Assembly (NCBI GenBank): GCA_902702965.1
Contig: CACRXP010000115.1
Location: forward strand, 1,013,647 to 1,077,646
Source of the DNA: Spirometra erinaceieuropaei
Lineage: Eukaryota; Platyhelminthes; Cestoda; Diphyllobothriidea; Diphyllobothriidae
Reading direction: 5' to 3'
DNA: 64,000 bases
This document shows, in pieces, positions 20,931 to 31,035 of this stretch. The stretch's first letter is position 1. The number at the start of each line of letters is the position of its first letter. Below the pieces are notes generated by a model, which was not told the origin of the DNA, made no database searches, and was given only the letters and a program-made list of their open reading frames with translations. The position numbers were made by a program, and so were the translations under genes.

Positions 20931-23282
20931 CGCCTCTAGACGTGCCGACACAGACATGCGCATAGGGTCTGTAACATTATTTCCAAAGACAAGATATACG
21001 AGGAAAAGGTTTCCGGGGTCACAAACATTGATGACCTCATCAACTCTCGAAATCCGTCATTCGGACGCGCGGAACGTGTGGCGTCAGTACAGCAAGTTCG
21101 TGCTTTAACAGTAGTTTCCACGATCTAATAACCGAAGACAAACAGATACATCACGTCACTAGCATATATTTTGGTCGACACTCCTATTTTATCGCAATTG
21201 CTTCTTCGCCATCGTCGGATCCATTCTCTGTGTTTGTTTGTTGTTTAAATTCTCAGCGTGTCTGTTTGTTAGACCTATTGAGATATGACCAAGTTAATCA
21301 ATGAGGCTTTGCGATTGGCTAATGTGCTGTAACTCTGCATACGATGTAAGTACATTTTTCATCCGCATAATTTGCCACTCACACTTGATTTTGAGAATGA
21401 CTCAGTTTTCATACACTTATTGTTTATACTGGTTTACAAACTCTGCTCTGTCTAGTCGACGTGAATTTTTGTCCTGTGAAAGCTGTTCAGCGCTTTTCAC
21501 AATCCCACTGTCGACGTTTTTGCATTCTCTTCTCAGCGTCTTCTGTATATTTTATTATTTCTATTCCAAATGTGGTTTGTTGTTAAATATATCCTGCGTT
21601 TTTGCATGGAAATTGACAAAAATATTAAAATAGGGGTTTAAAGCGCAGTTCTGCTTGTTCCTGTTTGTGTTGGAGTCTAACCCAATCAGGCGTTAGTATC
21701 TCCTCATGCAGGGTGATTGGTTGATTAGCGGCCGCTATGACTGTTCTTACCTATCCAGCTTCCGAATGATCCTGAGATGGAACACAGTCCGTCAGTATTA
21801 AATCGAACTCGGTACAACTCAGCATACACTACTGACGTTCAAAGTCCCTTAGCACCATATTTTTTAGAGAGCAGATGAACATTTACTGTCCAAATCTAAA
21901 ACTAATCCGTGGTCATCATTTAACTCTGAGGCAATTTTATGTCCTCTCCAGTTTTCCACCGGTGTCAAAACATTTATTTTTTAGCCTATCAAGGTGCGGT
22001 TCACATATTTGCTTATATGTTATTGTGCTGCTATTGCGATGTGCTTTTAAACTGGAGAACACAGCAATCCAGCATCTTCAAACTGGAAGCATAATAACTA
22101 ATAAGATGAAGATGTTTTTCTTTTCTCTGACGTTGCACAATTTTAGATGGTGCCGCTAGAAGCACAAAACACAAAATTACCGAATCTTTGGAACGTTTTA
22201 GATTTAATTTGCTTATTTGATCTGCGCATATTTTCATCTAAATCACTAAAATCGTTATGTTAACATCTCCAAAAACAAAACTCAGGAGCACTTTTACGAT
22301 TTCTAAATCGAAAGTAAAACATTCATTCAGGGAGAAATTGCTTCGAAGATTGCTTAGACCCATCTGTATGATTGTTACAGAAATTCAAATTTAAACAGAC
22401 AGTACTAGCAGACATTGTGGACACTTGTAAAATAATCACTGACAACTTTGTTTCGAACATTTTAATTAATGCTACTCGTAAGGGATGTTCTGAAGGAAAT
22501 TTCTGCAGTAGCCAAGATATATAATTTTTTATAGAAATAGCGCATTCAGAGGTGGCTTCACTTTGAGCAGTTAGTTCACCCTTAATCTTTCATTTCAAAT
22601 ATTCAAAACTGCGCAAACTCAGATAATTAAGGAAAAATTAAATATAAACACTATTTACAAGGCGTCGCATTCAGTTTTCCAGTTTTTTTATTAGCATTTT
22701 TGATACAAAGTAAAATGCACGTAAATGTCTTGAACAAAATACAACAAAATATTTAAGAATACTCAAATCAAGGCTTCCCACGTGTCGTTTAGGTTACCTT
22801 TCATCGATACCCTCCTCCTTGCAACTTTAATGTTTTGAAAGGATCGTTTGTCGCAATTAGTGTAACAAACCTTATCGACCGTAGAGCAAATATTCGGTCA
22901 AGAATGCCTGGAGCGTTCGACATATATATATTATTAGCTTCTGCGTTGCAAAATACCTTCCCATACGGAGAACTTTCAAGTTATTATACCTGCAAAACAG
23001 CTTCAGTTTTAAGCAAAATTAAAGGATTTCAGAGGCGCAGACATTTGCCTCCGCGAGCGCTTATTCTCAACCACATCTGCGCATTTGCCATAGCACAGGA
23101 TATAAATTTAATTAAGTGAGCTTAAAACATGCATCCCATATCAACTTCAAACTTAATTGGTTTCCACGTAGAGAGGATGGCGCAGAATACGAATAGGCAC
23201 GTTATTCCAAAACGAAAAATTTAATTTGTATATTTTAAAAGTTTTTGGTCTTAAGACACAGAAGTTATGCAACAGGGAAACA
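20931..23282. other. No recognisable feature
   Basis: AT-rich. A 110-codon frame at 21301-21633 and 94-codon frames at 21875-22159 and 22835-23119 match nothing known to me. Confidence 0.4.
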
Positions 23283-23660
23283 TTTCATTTTGACCCAACT
23301 GTGAAAACTTCGGCGCCAGAGTGGGATTCGAACCCACGCAGTAAGGCAAAGGCTTTAGTACAGCCAACGATCTAATTATTTGAGCTACCAGGCCCTGCCG
23401 GACGAAGCCAGTTTAGTCACATTTGGGTCAAGTTACCCTCCCAACCTACTGCGACATCTGGAATCCAAAAACTCTGATAAGGAAAGCTGACTGCTCAAGC
23501 AGAATTCCTCCAAGTACTCCATCTTGAATCCATCAGATGACTACCAGGCTCAGCTAGTTCATAGATTTTTAGAAGATTCTGAATAATTCATATTGACTCG
23601 GTTTTTACAGTTGGGTCAATATGAACTATTCAAAATCTGCCAAAATATCTGTGAAGGGAA
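23283..23660. repeat. Repeat H with inverted ends and a tRNA-like core
   Basis: It begins with 'tgacccaactgtgaaaac' and ends with the inverse 'acagttgggtcaatatg' followed by 'aactattcaaaatctgcc'. Inside, at 23312-23396 on the minus strand, is a tRNA-like stretch with a perfect T-arm B box (GGTTCGAATCC), GAGCTACCA-type D arm and an anticodon-like stem GGCT-AGCC. A second copy is at 43858-44285. Confidence 0.6.
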
Positions 23661-23919
23661 AGATTTGTTTTACAGCACAACCCAATTTCTTCGCATATGC
23701 AAATATTCGCATGCACCTTTAGAAAGGTCCCAACAACAAACACCTAGTTGAGCTTTGAGAATACGGTAACGTGTTTTGTGCGACCTAATTTGCAGCAGTC
23801 TATAAACTTAAAACATTTTAAATGATTGCAATATTCAGCTGACCATCCTCAGCGCAGAATGGAAAAAAATAATTCCGCCTGGATAACTAAAAATATTGCA
23901 AACATAAAATGAACATTTT

Positions 23920-24130
23920 ACGGTAAAAATGGACTCAGCCTCAGTCAGAAATGTACACCTGAGGACAGAATAAGTCAAATTTTCCTTGACTTTCTTTTTA
24001 AAGCAAATGATGTAGTTGGTAACTAATCGATAAAGTGTGTTTGCAGACCATATTCTAAAGCCGTGATTTACTACAAAAGGCCTTCTATTCTATCGAGCAA
24101 AGTATTTTTGTGGTATTTGGCTGCCAAGTG
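23920..24130 (+). repeat. Direct repeat x, copy 1
   Basis: About 200 bp beginning 'aaatggactcagcctcag' and containing 'acctgaggacagaataa' and 'ttaaagcaaatgat'. It is repeated at 25130-25340. The two copies flank the left arm of the large inverted repeat. Confidence 0.75.
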
Positions 24131-25112
24131 TACTTTAAATATCCTAATGATAGTTCCATTTGACTTCTCAAGGTTATGCCAATGATGTCTAAGAGATTTC
24201 CATCAGTAAATTCTAAATAAAGCAACTTCGGAAATGCAATCAATGAGAGGACATGAATCTGGTGCAGTGAAATTACTAGGTCATCAACAATTACTAAGTA
24301 ACTAGGCTAACAATAAGTACTAGAATGTTACGTATGTTTTTAAGTCTTATAAGCAGCACAAAGAGCGATATCTGTGGGTGAAAATCGCCATTGTTGTATA
24401 TCCAGGCGATTATAAAGGCTACTGCTTATCGCTGATTACTCACGCTTGCTTGCGTGAGCAAATATATATTCCGACAAAAAAGCTTTAATTAGACGGCTTT
24501 CGCGCACCTGGTCAGACGGGAGAGTAGTTTTTGAACAACCCGGAGCGTCTTCATCTTCAAAATGCCGATCCATTAACGCAAGAATCTAGCCATCTGAACG
24601 TAGAAATTATGCGGAAAAATGTCGTCTTTTTGTCGCACCAGTATAGTGTAAAAATAAGCAGATATTTGCGCCATATCTGCAAGTTGAGAATTCGTGTTCG
24701 TAGAATTAAAATCCACAAACACTCCTAAATCATATTTTGCACAGCCGGCTTTCGCTTAATTCCTAGTTTGAAAGCCAACTTGACGCTTATGCGTGGTTCT
24801 AAAACGCTTCAATTTATTAGGCAAACATTACTCGCGTCTACGTCCGTGTAATAAAGGATTTAATTAAGAAATTAAGTTGAGACATGCACTCAAACACAAC
24901 GCGGTAGCTATCATCAACTGGCGCAAAAGCCTCTGCTTATCAGGAATGTCAACGTATGCGCAAGAGTGTAGGGCACTATCGTCTCTGCTAATCGAAGCAT
25001 GACCTCGAGCAAAACCGTGATTTCACTGTACTATAAAAGGATGTTTAAAAAATAAAATTCCTGCACGCATACCGAATGCGGCATCTTTAAGGTTACTTTT
25101 ACTTATTGAAAA
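24131..25112 (+). repeat. Large inverted repeat, left arm (~1 kb)
   Basis: The inverse complement of this arm is at 26120-27112. Shared landmarks include 'atagttccatttgacttc', 'agcgatatctgtgggtg', 'cattttgaagatgaagacg' on the opposite arm, 'ccacgcataagcgtcaag' and 'agatgccgcatt'. Similarity extends over the full length with scattered differences and small indels. Confidence 0.85.
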
Positions 25113-25129
25113 CTTAGAAAGAACAGTTG

Positions 25130-25340
25130 TACAGTATAAATGGACTCAGTCAGAAACGTAGACCTGAGGACAGAATAATCCAACTTTTTCTTGACTTTGC
25201 TTTTAAAGCAAATGATATAGTTGGTCGCTCATTGATAAAGTGTGCTTGCAAAGCAGACTCCTAAGCCGTGGCTTACCACAAAAAGCCTTCTATTCAATCA
25301 CGAAAGCATTTTTGTGGGATTTTGTTGCCAACATTTACTG
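25130..25340 (+). repeat. Direct repeat x, copy 2
   Basis: Second copy of the 23920-24130 block, abutting the inner end of the left arm, as if a second tandem unit (x plus arm) started here and was cut off. Confidence 0.75.
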
Positions 25341-26119
25341 TTTTGCGTTTCTAATACACTAATACGACGAAGCGTTCATCTACGCAAAAAGAGCGACCTT
25401 CAACCTGAATAGTTTCATTTTGAATCTTGTTGTAGCAAGTAATTATATACAATCCATTTTGTTCACTGTACTAAAGACATGAAAAAACACAAAAGATTAT
25501 GTGGTGGTTTAAGGACGCCTTGAAACTTATTGGAGGTTGCCTTGGCTAAAATAACTCATGTACTTTATGGTGGGATGCTTTGATTTCGCTTTTAAGTTGC
25601 AATTTATTTGTTGACCACTGGCTAGTTTTTTTAAGTACAATCTTGCGAGCGTCTTCACTAATAGAGTTTAAAGTAGCCCGTTATCAGTTCGATTAATTTG
25701 ACTCTTAAAAGTTCCCGATTATCAATATTTGCCAAAATCCGGGCAGTAAACTGGATCGCACACCGCCTTTTGCGTTTTTTGTTAAGAGATGCTCAATATG
25801 AGTGCTATTTGGAAGGATTCTTAGACTCTGCTGGACTTAAGCTCTTTCATGCATTAATTGCTTGCGTGGAAAGGCAAACCGCACATCCGTGAAATATATG
25901 TGCTTCTCAAGCATCAATTTTTTTTCTTATTTTTTTGTCAGAAATTACCTTTTGACTAATTTAGTTATTCAGATATAGTCCATCTTAAAATAAGTAATTT
26001 TTCAGGCATCTTTTGCCGATTCCCAAGTGAATGCACCTTTTTCGCAAAGTTACGTGAGCGAACATTTGCAGTTTTGAGAGCATAATTAGTAGTAAATTAA
26101 AGTGAATAGGGGAAAAATT
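25341..26119. other. Spacer of the large inverted repeat; no gene seen
   Basis: A 64-codon frame at 25698-25892 has no recognisable family. No transposase motif is visible between the arms. Confidence 0.5.
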
Positions 26120-27112
26120 TGCCACAAAAATAAGTAAACGTAACCTTGGAGATGCCGCATTGGGTATGTGCGCAGAACTTTTTTTTTTAAAACATCCTTT
26201 AAATTACAGGGAAATCGCGGTTTTCCTCGAGGTATTTCTTCGATTACCAGGGGCGATAGTGTCGTACTCTTTTCCGCATACAGTGACCTCCCTGATAAGC
26301 GGACGTCTTTTGCGCCAGTTAATGGCAGTTGCCGTGTTGTGTTTGAGTATAGGTCTCAACTTGATTTTATTAATTAAATACATGTTCACACGGATGTAGA
26401 CGCGACAAATGTTTATCTTATAAACTCAGACATTTTTAGGACCACGCATAAGCGTCAAGTTGACTTTCAAACTGTGAATTAAGCGAAAGCCGCCCATGCA
26501 AAAGATGATTCACGAGTGTTTGCGAATTTTAATTCTACGAACACGACTAGCCGCCTTGCAGATATCGCGCAAATATCTATTTATTTTATCCCTATGCGAC
26601 AAAATGACGACATCTTTCCGCATTATTGCTACGTTCAGATGGTTAGATTCTTGCGTTAATGGATCGGCATTTTGAAGATGAAGACGCTCCGGGTTGCTGA
26701 AAAACTACCCTCCTGTCTGACCAGGTGCGCGAAAGCCGTCTAATTAAAGCGTTTTTGTCGCAATATATATTTGCTCACGCAAGCACGCGTGCGTAATCAG
26801 CGATAAGCACTTGCCTCTATGATTGCCTGGATATACAACAATGACGATTTTCACCCACAGATATCGCTCTTTGTGCTGCTTAAAAGACTTAAAAACATAC
26901 GTAGCATTCTAATAATTATTGTTATCCTAGTAACCTTGTAATTGTTATTAACCTAGTAATTCCAATACATCGGATCCATGCCCTCTTACTGATCGCATTT
27001 CTGGAAGTTGCTTTATTTAGGATTTACTGATGGAAATTTCTTAGAGATCATAGGCATAACCTTGAGAAGTCAAATGGAACTATCAAGATGATATTTATAG
27101 GACATTGTGGTG
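26120..27112 (-). repeat. Large inverted repeat, right arm (~1 kb)
   Basis: Inverse complement of 24131-25112, with the outer end at 'gtcaaatggaactatc' (27067). The block x is not found beyond this end. A 79-codon plus-strand frame at 26160-26399 lies inside the arm and is not preserved as an open frame in the left arm as far as I can read it. Confidence 0.85.
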
Positions 27113-28284
27113 AAGCGGAATTTAGATAAAAAAAACATGATTGTGATTAATCTGCTTGTTTTCGCTGATGCTATTGTCTTAGGCTCACCAATTACAAAAC
27201 TGTTGATTAACTCTAGACCAGAAGATTATTTATTTCGGCTCGTGAGGCAAAGGAGAGTATCACAAGAATGCTCGTATATTAACAACACGGCGGTCATTAA
27301 ATAAATCTTTATACTTTCCCATCAAATTTAGCGAATATTTCTCACATCAGATTGAGCCTTAATTATTTCTTCTGCATAAAAACTTATCAAGCAAGCACTT
27401 CAAAAGCCTCTTAACCGTGTTGGATTGGACTTTTATCCGCTACATCGTGGGCTGCGTATAGCCGAAATATACGAATTTATAGACTTATGGTACTCTTTTA
27501 ATTTCTAGTCATCTTAAGTAATGCCTTTAAATAGAACTAATACGACTTCCACCTAACAATCACAGAGAAGTAAACGACATTTTAATTCTTGTTTAGCTAA
27601 GCCAGATAAGAAATACCAAATTCAAACATTTCATAATGCATCTAAGCTGCTTCACCAAGCAGGGCATGTCCTTCAGAGCGTTTTTACTAAGCATCAGTAA
27701 GCATCAGCTAATTTCTAATTGTTTCTCTAATAAACCATTCGAAATGATTTGCCCACAGATGTAAAACTTTCGATTCAGCAGTCGAGCATGCAGGGACTTC
27801 CGTCGATGGCTGATCAAGAATTCGCTTGCGTTTTGGCAATCGCTCGCAGAAAGCGATTCATCGTTTTTGAATACAAACTCAATAGTTTTGACAAACAAGT
27901 GACCGAAACTCGAAAGGCGTTAAAAATCGAGGTGTATTTACGGTTTTACTACGAGGTTTTCTTAGTTGACTCCTGGAAACATATGTCTTACCAGATAGAT
28001 CAGTAACAAAAGCCAAAAAATGAATAAAAGAAAGGAGTACAATTATTCATTTGATAATGGTTTGATTTAGTTATATTCAGGTTTCCCATATTTTGCAAAG
28101 TTTTGCTTTTCGGCATGCACAACTGGCAAAAACAATGGTTTTCGAAAATGATATTCTTGATTATCGATAGATGTTTAAGGTCATGCAGATTACAGAAATG
28201 TGAAGCACAAACGGGTGGCTGTGACATATGTGATTGAACCGTTTTTCCTTCACGCTAGCCTATGGCAGCATACAAGAGCCGAAC
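27113..28284. other. No recognisable feature
   Basis: An 85-codon plus-strand frame at 27749-28006 has no family resemblance. Confidence 0.4.
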
Positions 28285-28833
28285 TACAATTCCGTCTTTG
28301 AAAATGCGAGGGAAATCGTCAAGCCAATGAGAGATGGGCAGATTGGTGTGCGAAAGTTGGTCCTCGACTGGCACACTCAACCGATCTATCGATCTACAGT
28401 TCGCCTACCAGGCGCTGCGTACAAGGCTCGGGTCAGTACGGAGAGGACCAGAATGGCAAGCGAAAACACGGGTCCAGAGTCGACGCTCACGGAGAATAGC
28501 GGTGTTTGGGGGCCAAAGGTCATGTGATCCAAGCCGAACACTGTCTCACCGATGCGCCCATGATACTGAATGCTGCTCACATTAAAAGTCAAGACCGATC
28601 AGTCCACCGGCTGACGTGGGAGAGACCAACCGGCACATTGATTTAACTGCAATTACTCATACCCCAATGAGAACAAAGGTCAGGCAAGTCTGTCAGCGGT
28701 CAGCCCCGGGGAGGTCTAGGCCAGTCAGCAGCAAACATGCAGATCAAAGTTCGTGCATCGAGCACGGATATAGTAGGAGGCAAGCGGCAAGAATGAACAA
28801 CTCAAGACCGGCAGAAGCAACAAGTGCGCTGGT
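28285..28833 (+). pseudogene. PLE-C: endonuclease C-terminus and 3' untranslated region
   Basis: The start reads FENAREIV, a match to the 'FDFENAEI' block of PLE endonucleases. A frameshift leads to RESWSS-like CESWSSTGTLNRSIDL and YQALRTRLGS, the conserved PLE C-terminal segment (EAW, INR, DL, LR). The frame ends at about 28583. About 250 nt of noncoding sequence then lead to a hammerhead motif at 28834. No RT remains. The copy is 5' truncated and carries at least one frameshift. Confidence 0.75.
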
Positions 28834-28885
28834 CTGATGATTGAATCGAGGAAGTTTCCGAAACGTCAATTTAAATGCAATATGG
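28820..28885 (+). ncRNA. Hammerhead ribozyme motif of PLE-C
   Basis: All three core boxes are exact: CUGAUGA 28834-28840, GAAAC 28860-28864 and GUC 28865-28867. Stem II 3' arm GUUUCC is intact with loop GAGGAA-like sequence, but its 5' arm (UUGAAUC) has drifted from the expected GGAAAC. Stem I is weak and the AAUAAA-type strand reads UUUAAAUG. Confidence 0.7.
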
Positions 28886-29014
28886 TCCATGAATTCGCCC
28901 TCTCTTCTTCTTCGTCTTTTTTGGGAGATGATGGACGCGATACAATATCCGATCCTCGAATCTTTGCGCATATCGATGTATAGGGAATTGTGTAATTTTT
29001 CACGGTACTAACAA

Positions 29015-29165
29015 CACAGGTGTAAGCTAAAATCCCGGAAAGGCGTGTTTCGCCCATCTTGTGCCATTTGGATCATCAGTTAGTCCCCCAGCCTTCCTCG
29101 TGTGTTTTCTGGTATACGAACTCCAGTTCCACCTTGCATTGTTTAATTTCCTTAGTGCACATACT
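29015..29165 (+). repeat. Repeat R3, left-arm fragment
   Basis: Matches the B left arm: 'taaaatcccggaaaggcgtg', 'tcgcccatcttgtgcc', then 'cgtgtgttttctgg' and 'gaactccagttc'. Two overlapping frames of about 108 codons on opposite strands cross it and are not credible genes. Confidence 0.6.
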
Positions 29166-29639
29166 TGGAGTAATTCCGTCGGAAGATAACTTTTTAGGCA
29201 CAAGCATACGTCCAATTTTCGCGCGACTCTCACTTGCTGTGGTTGAGACCTTGCCCAATCCTACTTTTTCTCCCGCCATATGGACTGATGGCGACAACGA
29301 ACTTTGTGCTGGAAGACACACACCACACATTGTACAAAGAAAGCTCGTGAAATTAGTAACACGCCAGACGCTGACAAATGATTGATAGTCAAGTCGGTCT
29401 CCCACGCCGACGTGACAAGTTTATACTTGACGGACTTCTGGCATACTGACGATGTGCAGTGTCCTCCGACAAAATCTCCATTTCTTGGATGCCCCTTTAA
29501 TTTGAAACAACTGACGGATCTCCTCTCACATCAGTCTATCCCAAGGAGGCATATTGAGAGGTCATTGTAACTTTTCAGAATATTTGAAGATGGTCATCCT
29601 AAGAAGATTAATTAGAAAGTACTTTAGGAAGCACAGACA
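29166..29639. other. No recognisable feature
   Basis: No confident match. Confidence 0.4.
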
Positions 29640-29690
29640 TTTATTCTTTAACTTCTCGACACTGGTTACCCAGATAAACTTCAAACGTGT
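29640..29690 (-). ncRNA. Hammerhead ribozyme motif of PLE-A2 (degraded)
   Basis: On the minus strand: UUGAAGU (for CUGANGA) at 29684-29678; stem II keeps CUGG, loop GUAA, CCAG; GAGAA (for GAAAC) is at 29657-29653, GUU at 29652-29650, then AAAGAAUAAA. Position, order and the AAUAAA match PLE-A1. Core substitutions suggest it is dead. Confidence 0.5.
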
Positions 29691-29841
29691 GGCAAAAATG
29701 CAAAACACCTAACACTTTTAAAAGGATTAAAAAAAGATGCCATTCATTAATTCCCGCCAATAAGTTATGACCATTGTTAACATCTCGCGTTGATTGACTG
29801 TGGCCTCTTCCATCTTTCCCTATTTTCTATCATCCCATATT

Positions 29842-30021
29842 TTAGACGACGTCAAGATCAATGTGCAAGTTAATGCTGGGTTTATCGGCGTGTATGGCCT
29901 CTAAAAATGCACGGCCTTTTTTTAGATTTACAGACAAAACTATGCGTGTTATGTCCCAAGCAACGATATGGCCAGTTTTCAGTGTGTGCATGGCAAGTTG
30001 GGACAAATGTTCTCGCCTCGA
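29842..30021 (-). pseudogene. PLE-A2: endonuclease C-terminus, cut by assembly gap
   Basis: RREHLSQLAMHTLKTGH, FLEAIHAD and INLHIDLD match PLE-A1 nearly residue for residue (RRDHLSQVAMHNLETRH, FLEAIHSD, INRHVELD). It ends at a stop at 29842. The upstream part runs into the N gap, so the extent of the element is unknown. The frame is open over all visible sequence. Confidence 0.85.
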
Positions 30022-30222
30022 NNNNNNNNNNNNNNNNNNNNNNNNNNNNNNNNNNNNNNNNNNNNNNNNNNNNNNNNNNNNNNNNNNNNNNNNNNNNNNN
30101 NNNNNNNNNNNNNNNNNNNNNNNNNNNNNNNNNNNNNNNNNNNNNNNNNNNNNNNNNNNNNNNNNNNNNNNNNNNNNNNNNNNNNNNNNNNNNNNNNNNN
30201 NNNNNNNNNNNNNNNNNNNNNN
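30022..30222. other. Assembly gap (201 N)
   Basis: A run of unknown bases. It lies exactly between two different PLE copies, as expected for a repeat-induced assembly break. Any open frame drawn through it is artefactual. Confidence 1.
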
Positions 30223-30261
30223 GGGTATGGAGAATGGCATATATCTAGACGACCTTCAATC

Positions 30262-30980
30262 ATGGCGAGCAAGAAGCCTGAACGAGGTTCTTCTGCGCGA
30301 ACAAGACCGGCTTTCATAACCTGATAGCAGCCGCTTCTGCTGTTGCTACTAGACGCTGCACCAGCAGCTTAGGATAGCTCGCTGGGACCCTATAACTCAG
30401 GCGAAATACTTTGTTAGGATCCACCCGATGTCCGCAATTAACATGTAAGAGAACGATTATTTATATGCTCCTAGCTTCTCCTCTCCCCAGCCCAGCTGGT
30501 AGGGGCTCACATGTTCTTAAGGATAGGCGCCGACTCATGCGACCAGGCCAAGTGAAGATGTAGGTGTACACTGAGGTAATCTGAGATGGCAACTCATTCT
30601 AGCGTTCTCCGTGTACAACAAGGTTAGTAGAGGACAGTATTCGAACTCTCGCTGTTGGGATGTTTCTTGAGACAGCTGATCAATGCGTCTTCTTAAGAGT
30701 AAACCCGCAGCCCCCCTCCCCCCATGAAAGGGACTTTGAGGAACAGAAGTTTCCTTTCGGCAATAAGTTTAATGGATTTTTCCAGTTGTTTTGCAACATT
30801 CTTTCTAATAAACCTGGCAGGAAATCCGTTTTCGCGAAGCATGTTCTGGATTTTTTATGCTTCGCTGCTATTTGTTAGGGAAATTCTAGCCGTTTGTGCC
30901 AAACACTGGACTATTGTTCATTTTTCCTGGAGGGACACAAAACTGTTGTAGTGTCCAAACCCCTTCCTTGACCACGCTCC
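30262..30980 (-). pseudogene. PLE-G2: decayed RT-endonuclease
   Basis: The nucleotide sequence runs parallel to PLE-G1 at 12010-12740: the C-terminal block ('agcagccgcttctgctgttg'), the R-H-M-S-R-R block of the endonuclease ('aggcgccgactcatgcgacc'), and the RT tail ('taataaacctggcagg', 'gtttctcgcgaagc'-like). Several indels and stops destroy the frame. At about 30980 the similarity stops and a PLE-G 3' tail in the opposite orientation begins. Confidence 0.75.
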
Positions 30981-30984
30981 GTAT

Positions 30985-31035
30985 AACTGTACTGGCCTGA
31001 CGCGGATTTATCTAAAGCAAACATATGCCAACCAA
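30985..31035 (+). ncRNA. Hammerhead-like motif in PLE-G tail (inverted to PLE-G2)
   Basis: GGC, CUGACGC (30997-31003), GGAUUUAUC, UAAA (31013-31016), AGCA with AUAUGC. It is homologous to the tails at 11790 and 58228, with changes in both core boxes. The orientation is opposite to the adjoining PLE-G2 coding remnant. Confidence 0.4.

Noticed and set aside
29842..30324. Several open frames running through the N gap
   Set aside because: Unknown bases create artificial open frames; only the real sequence on each side was used.
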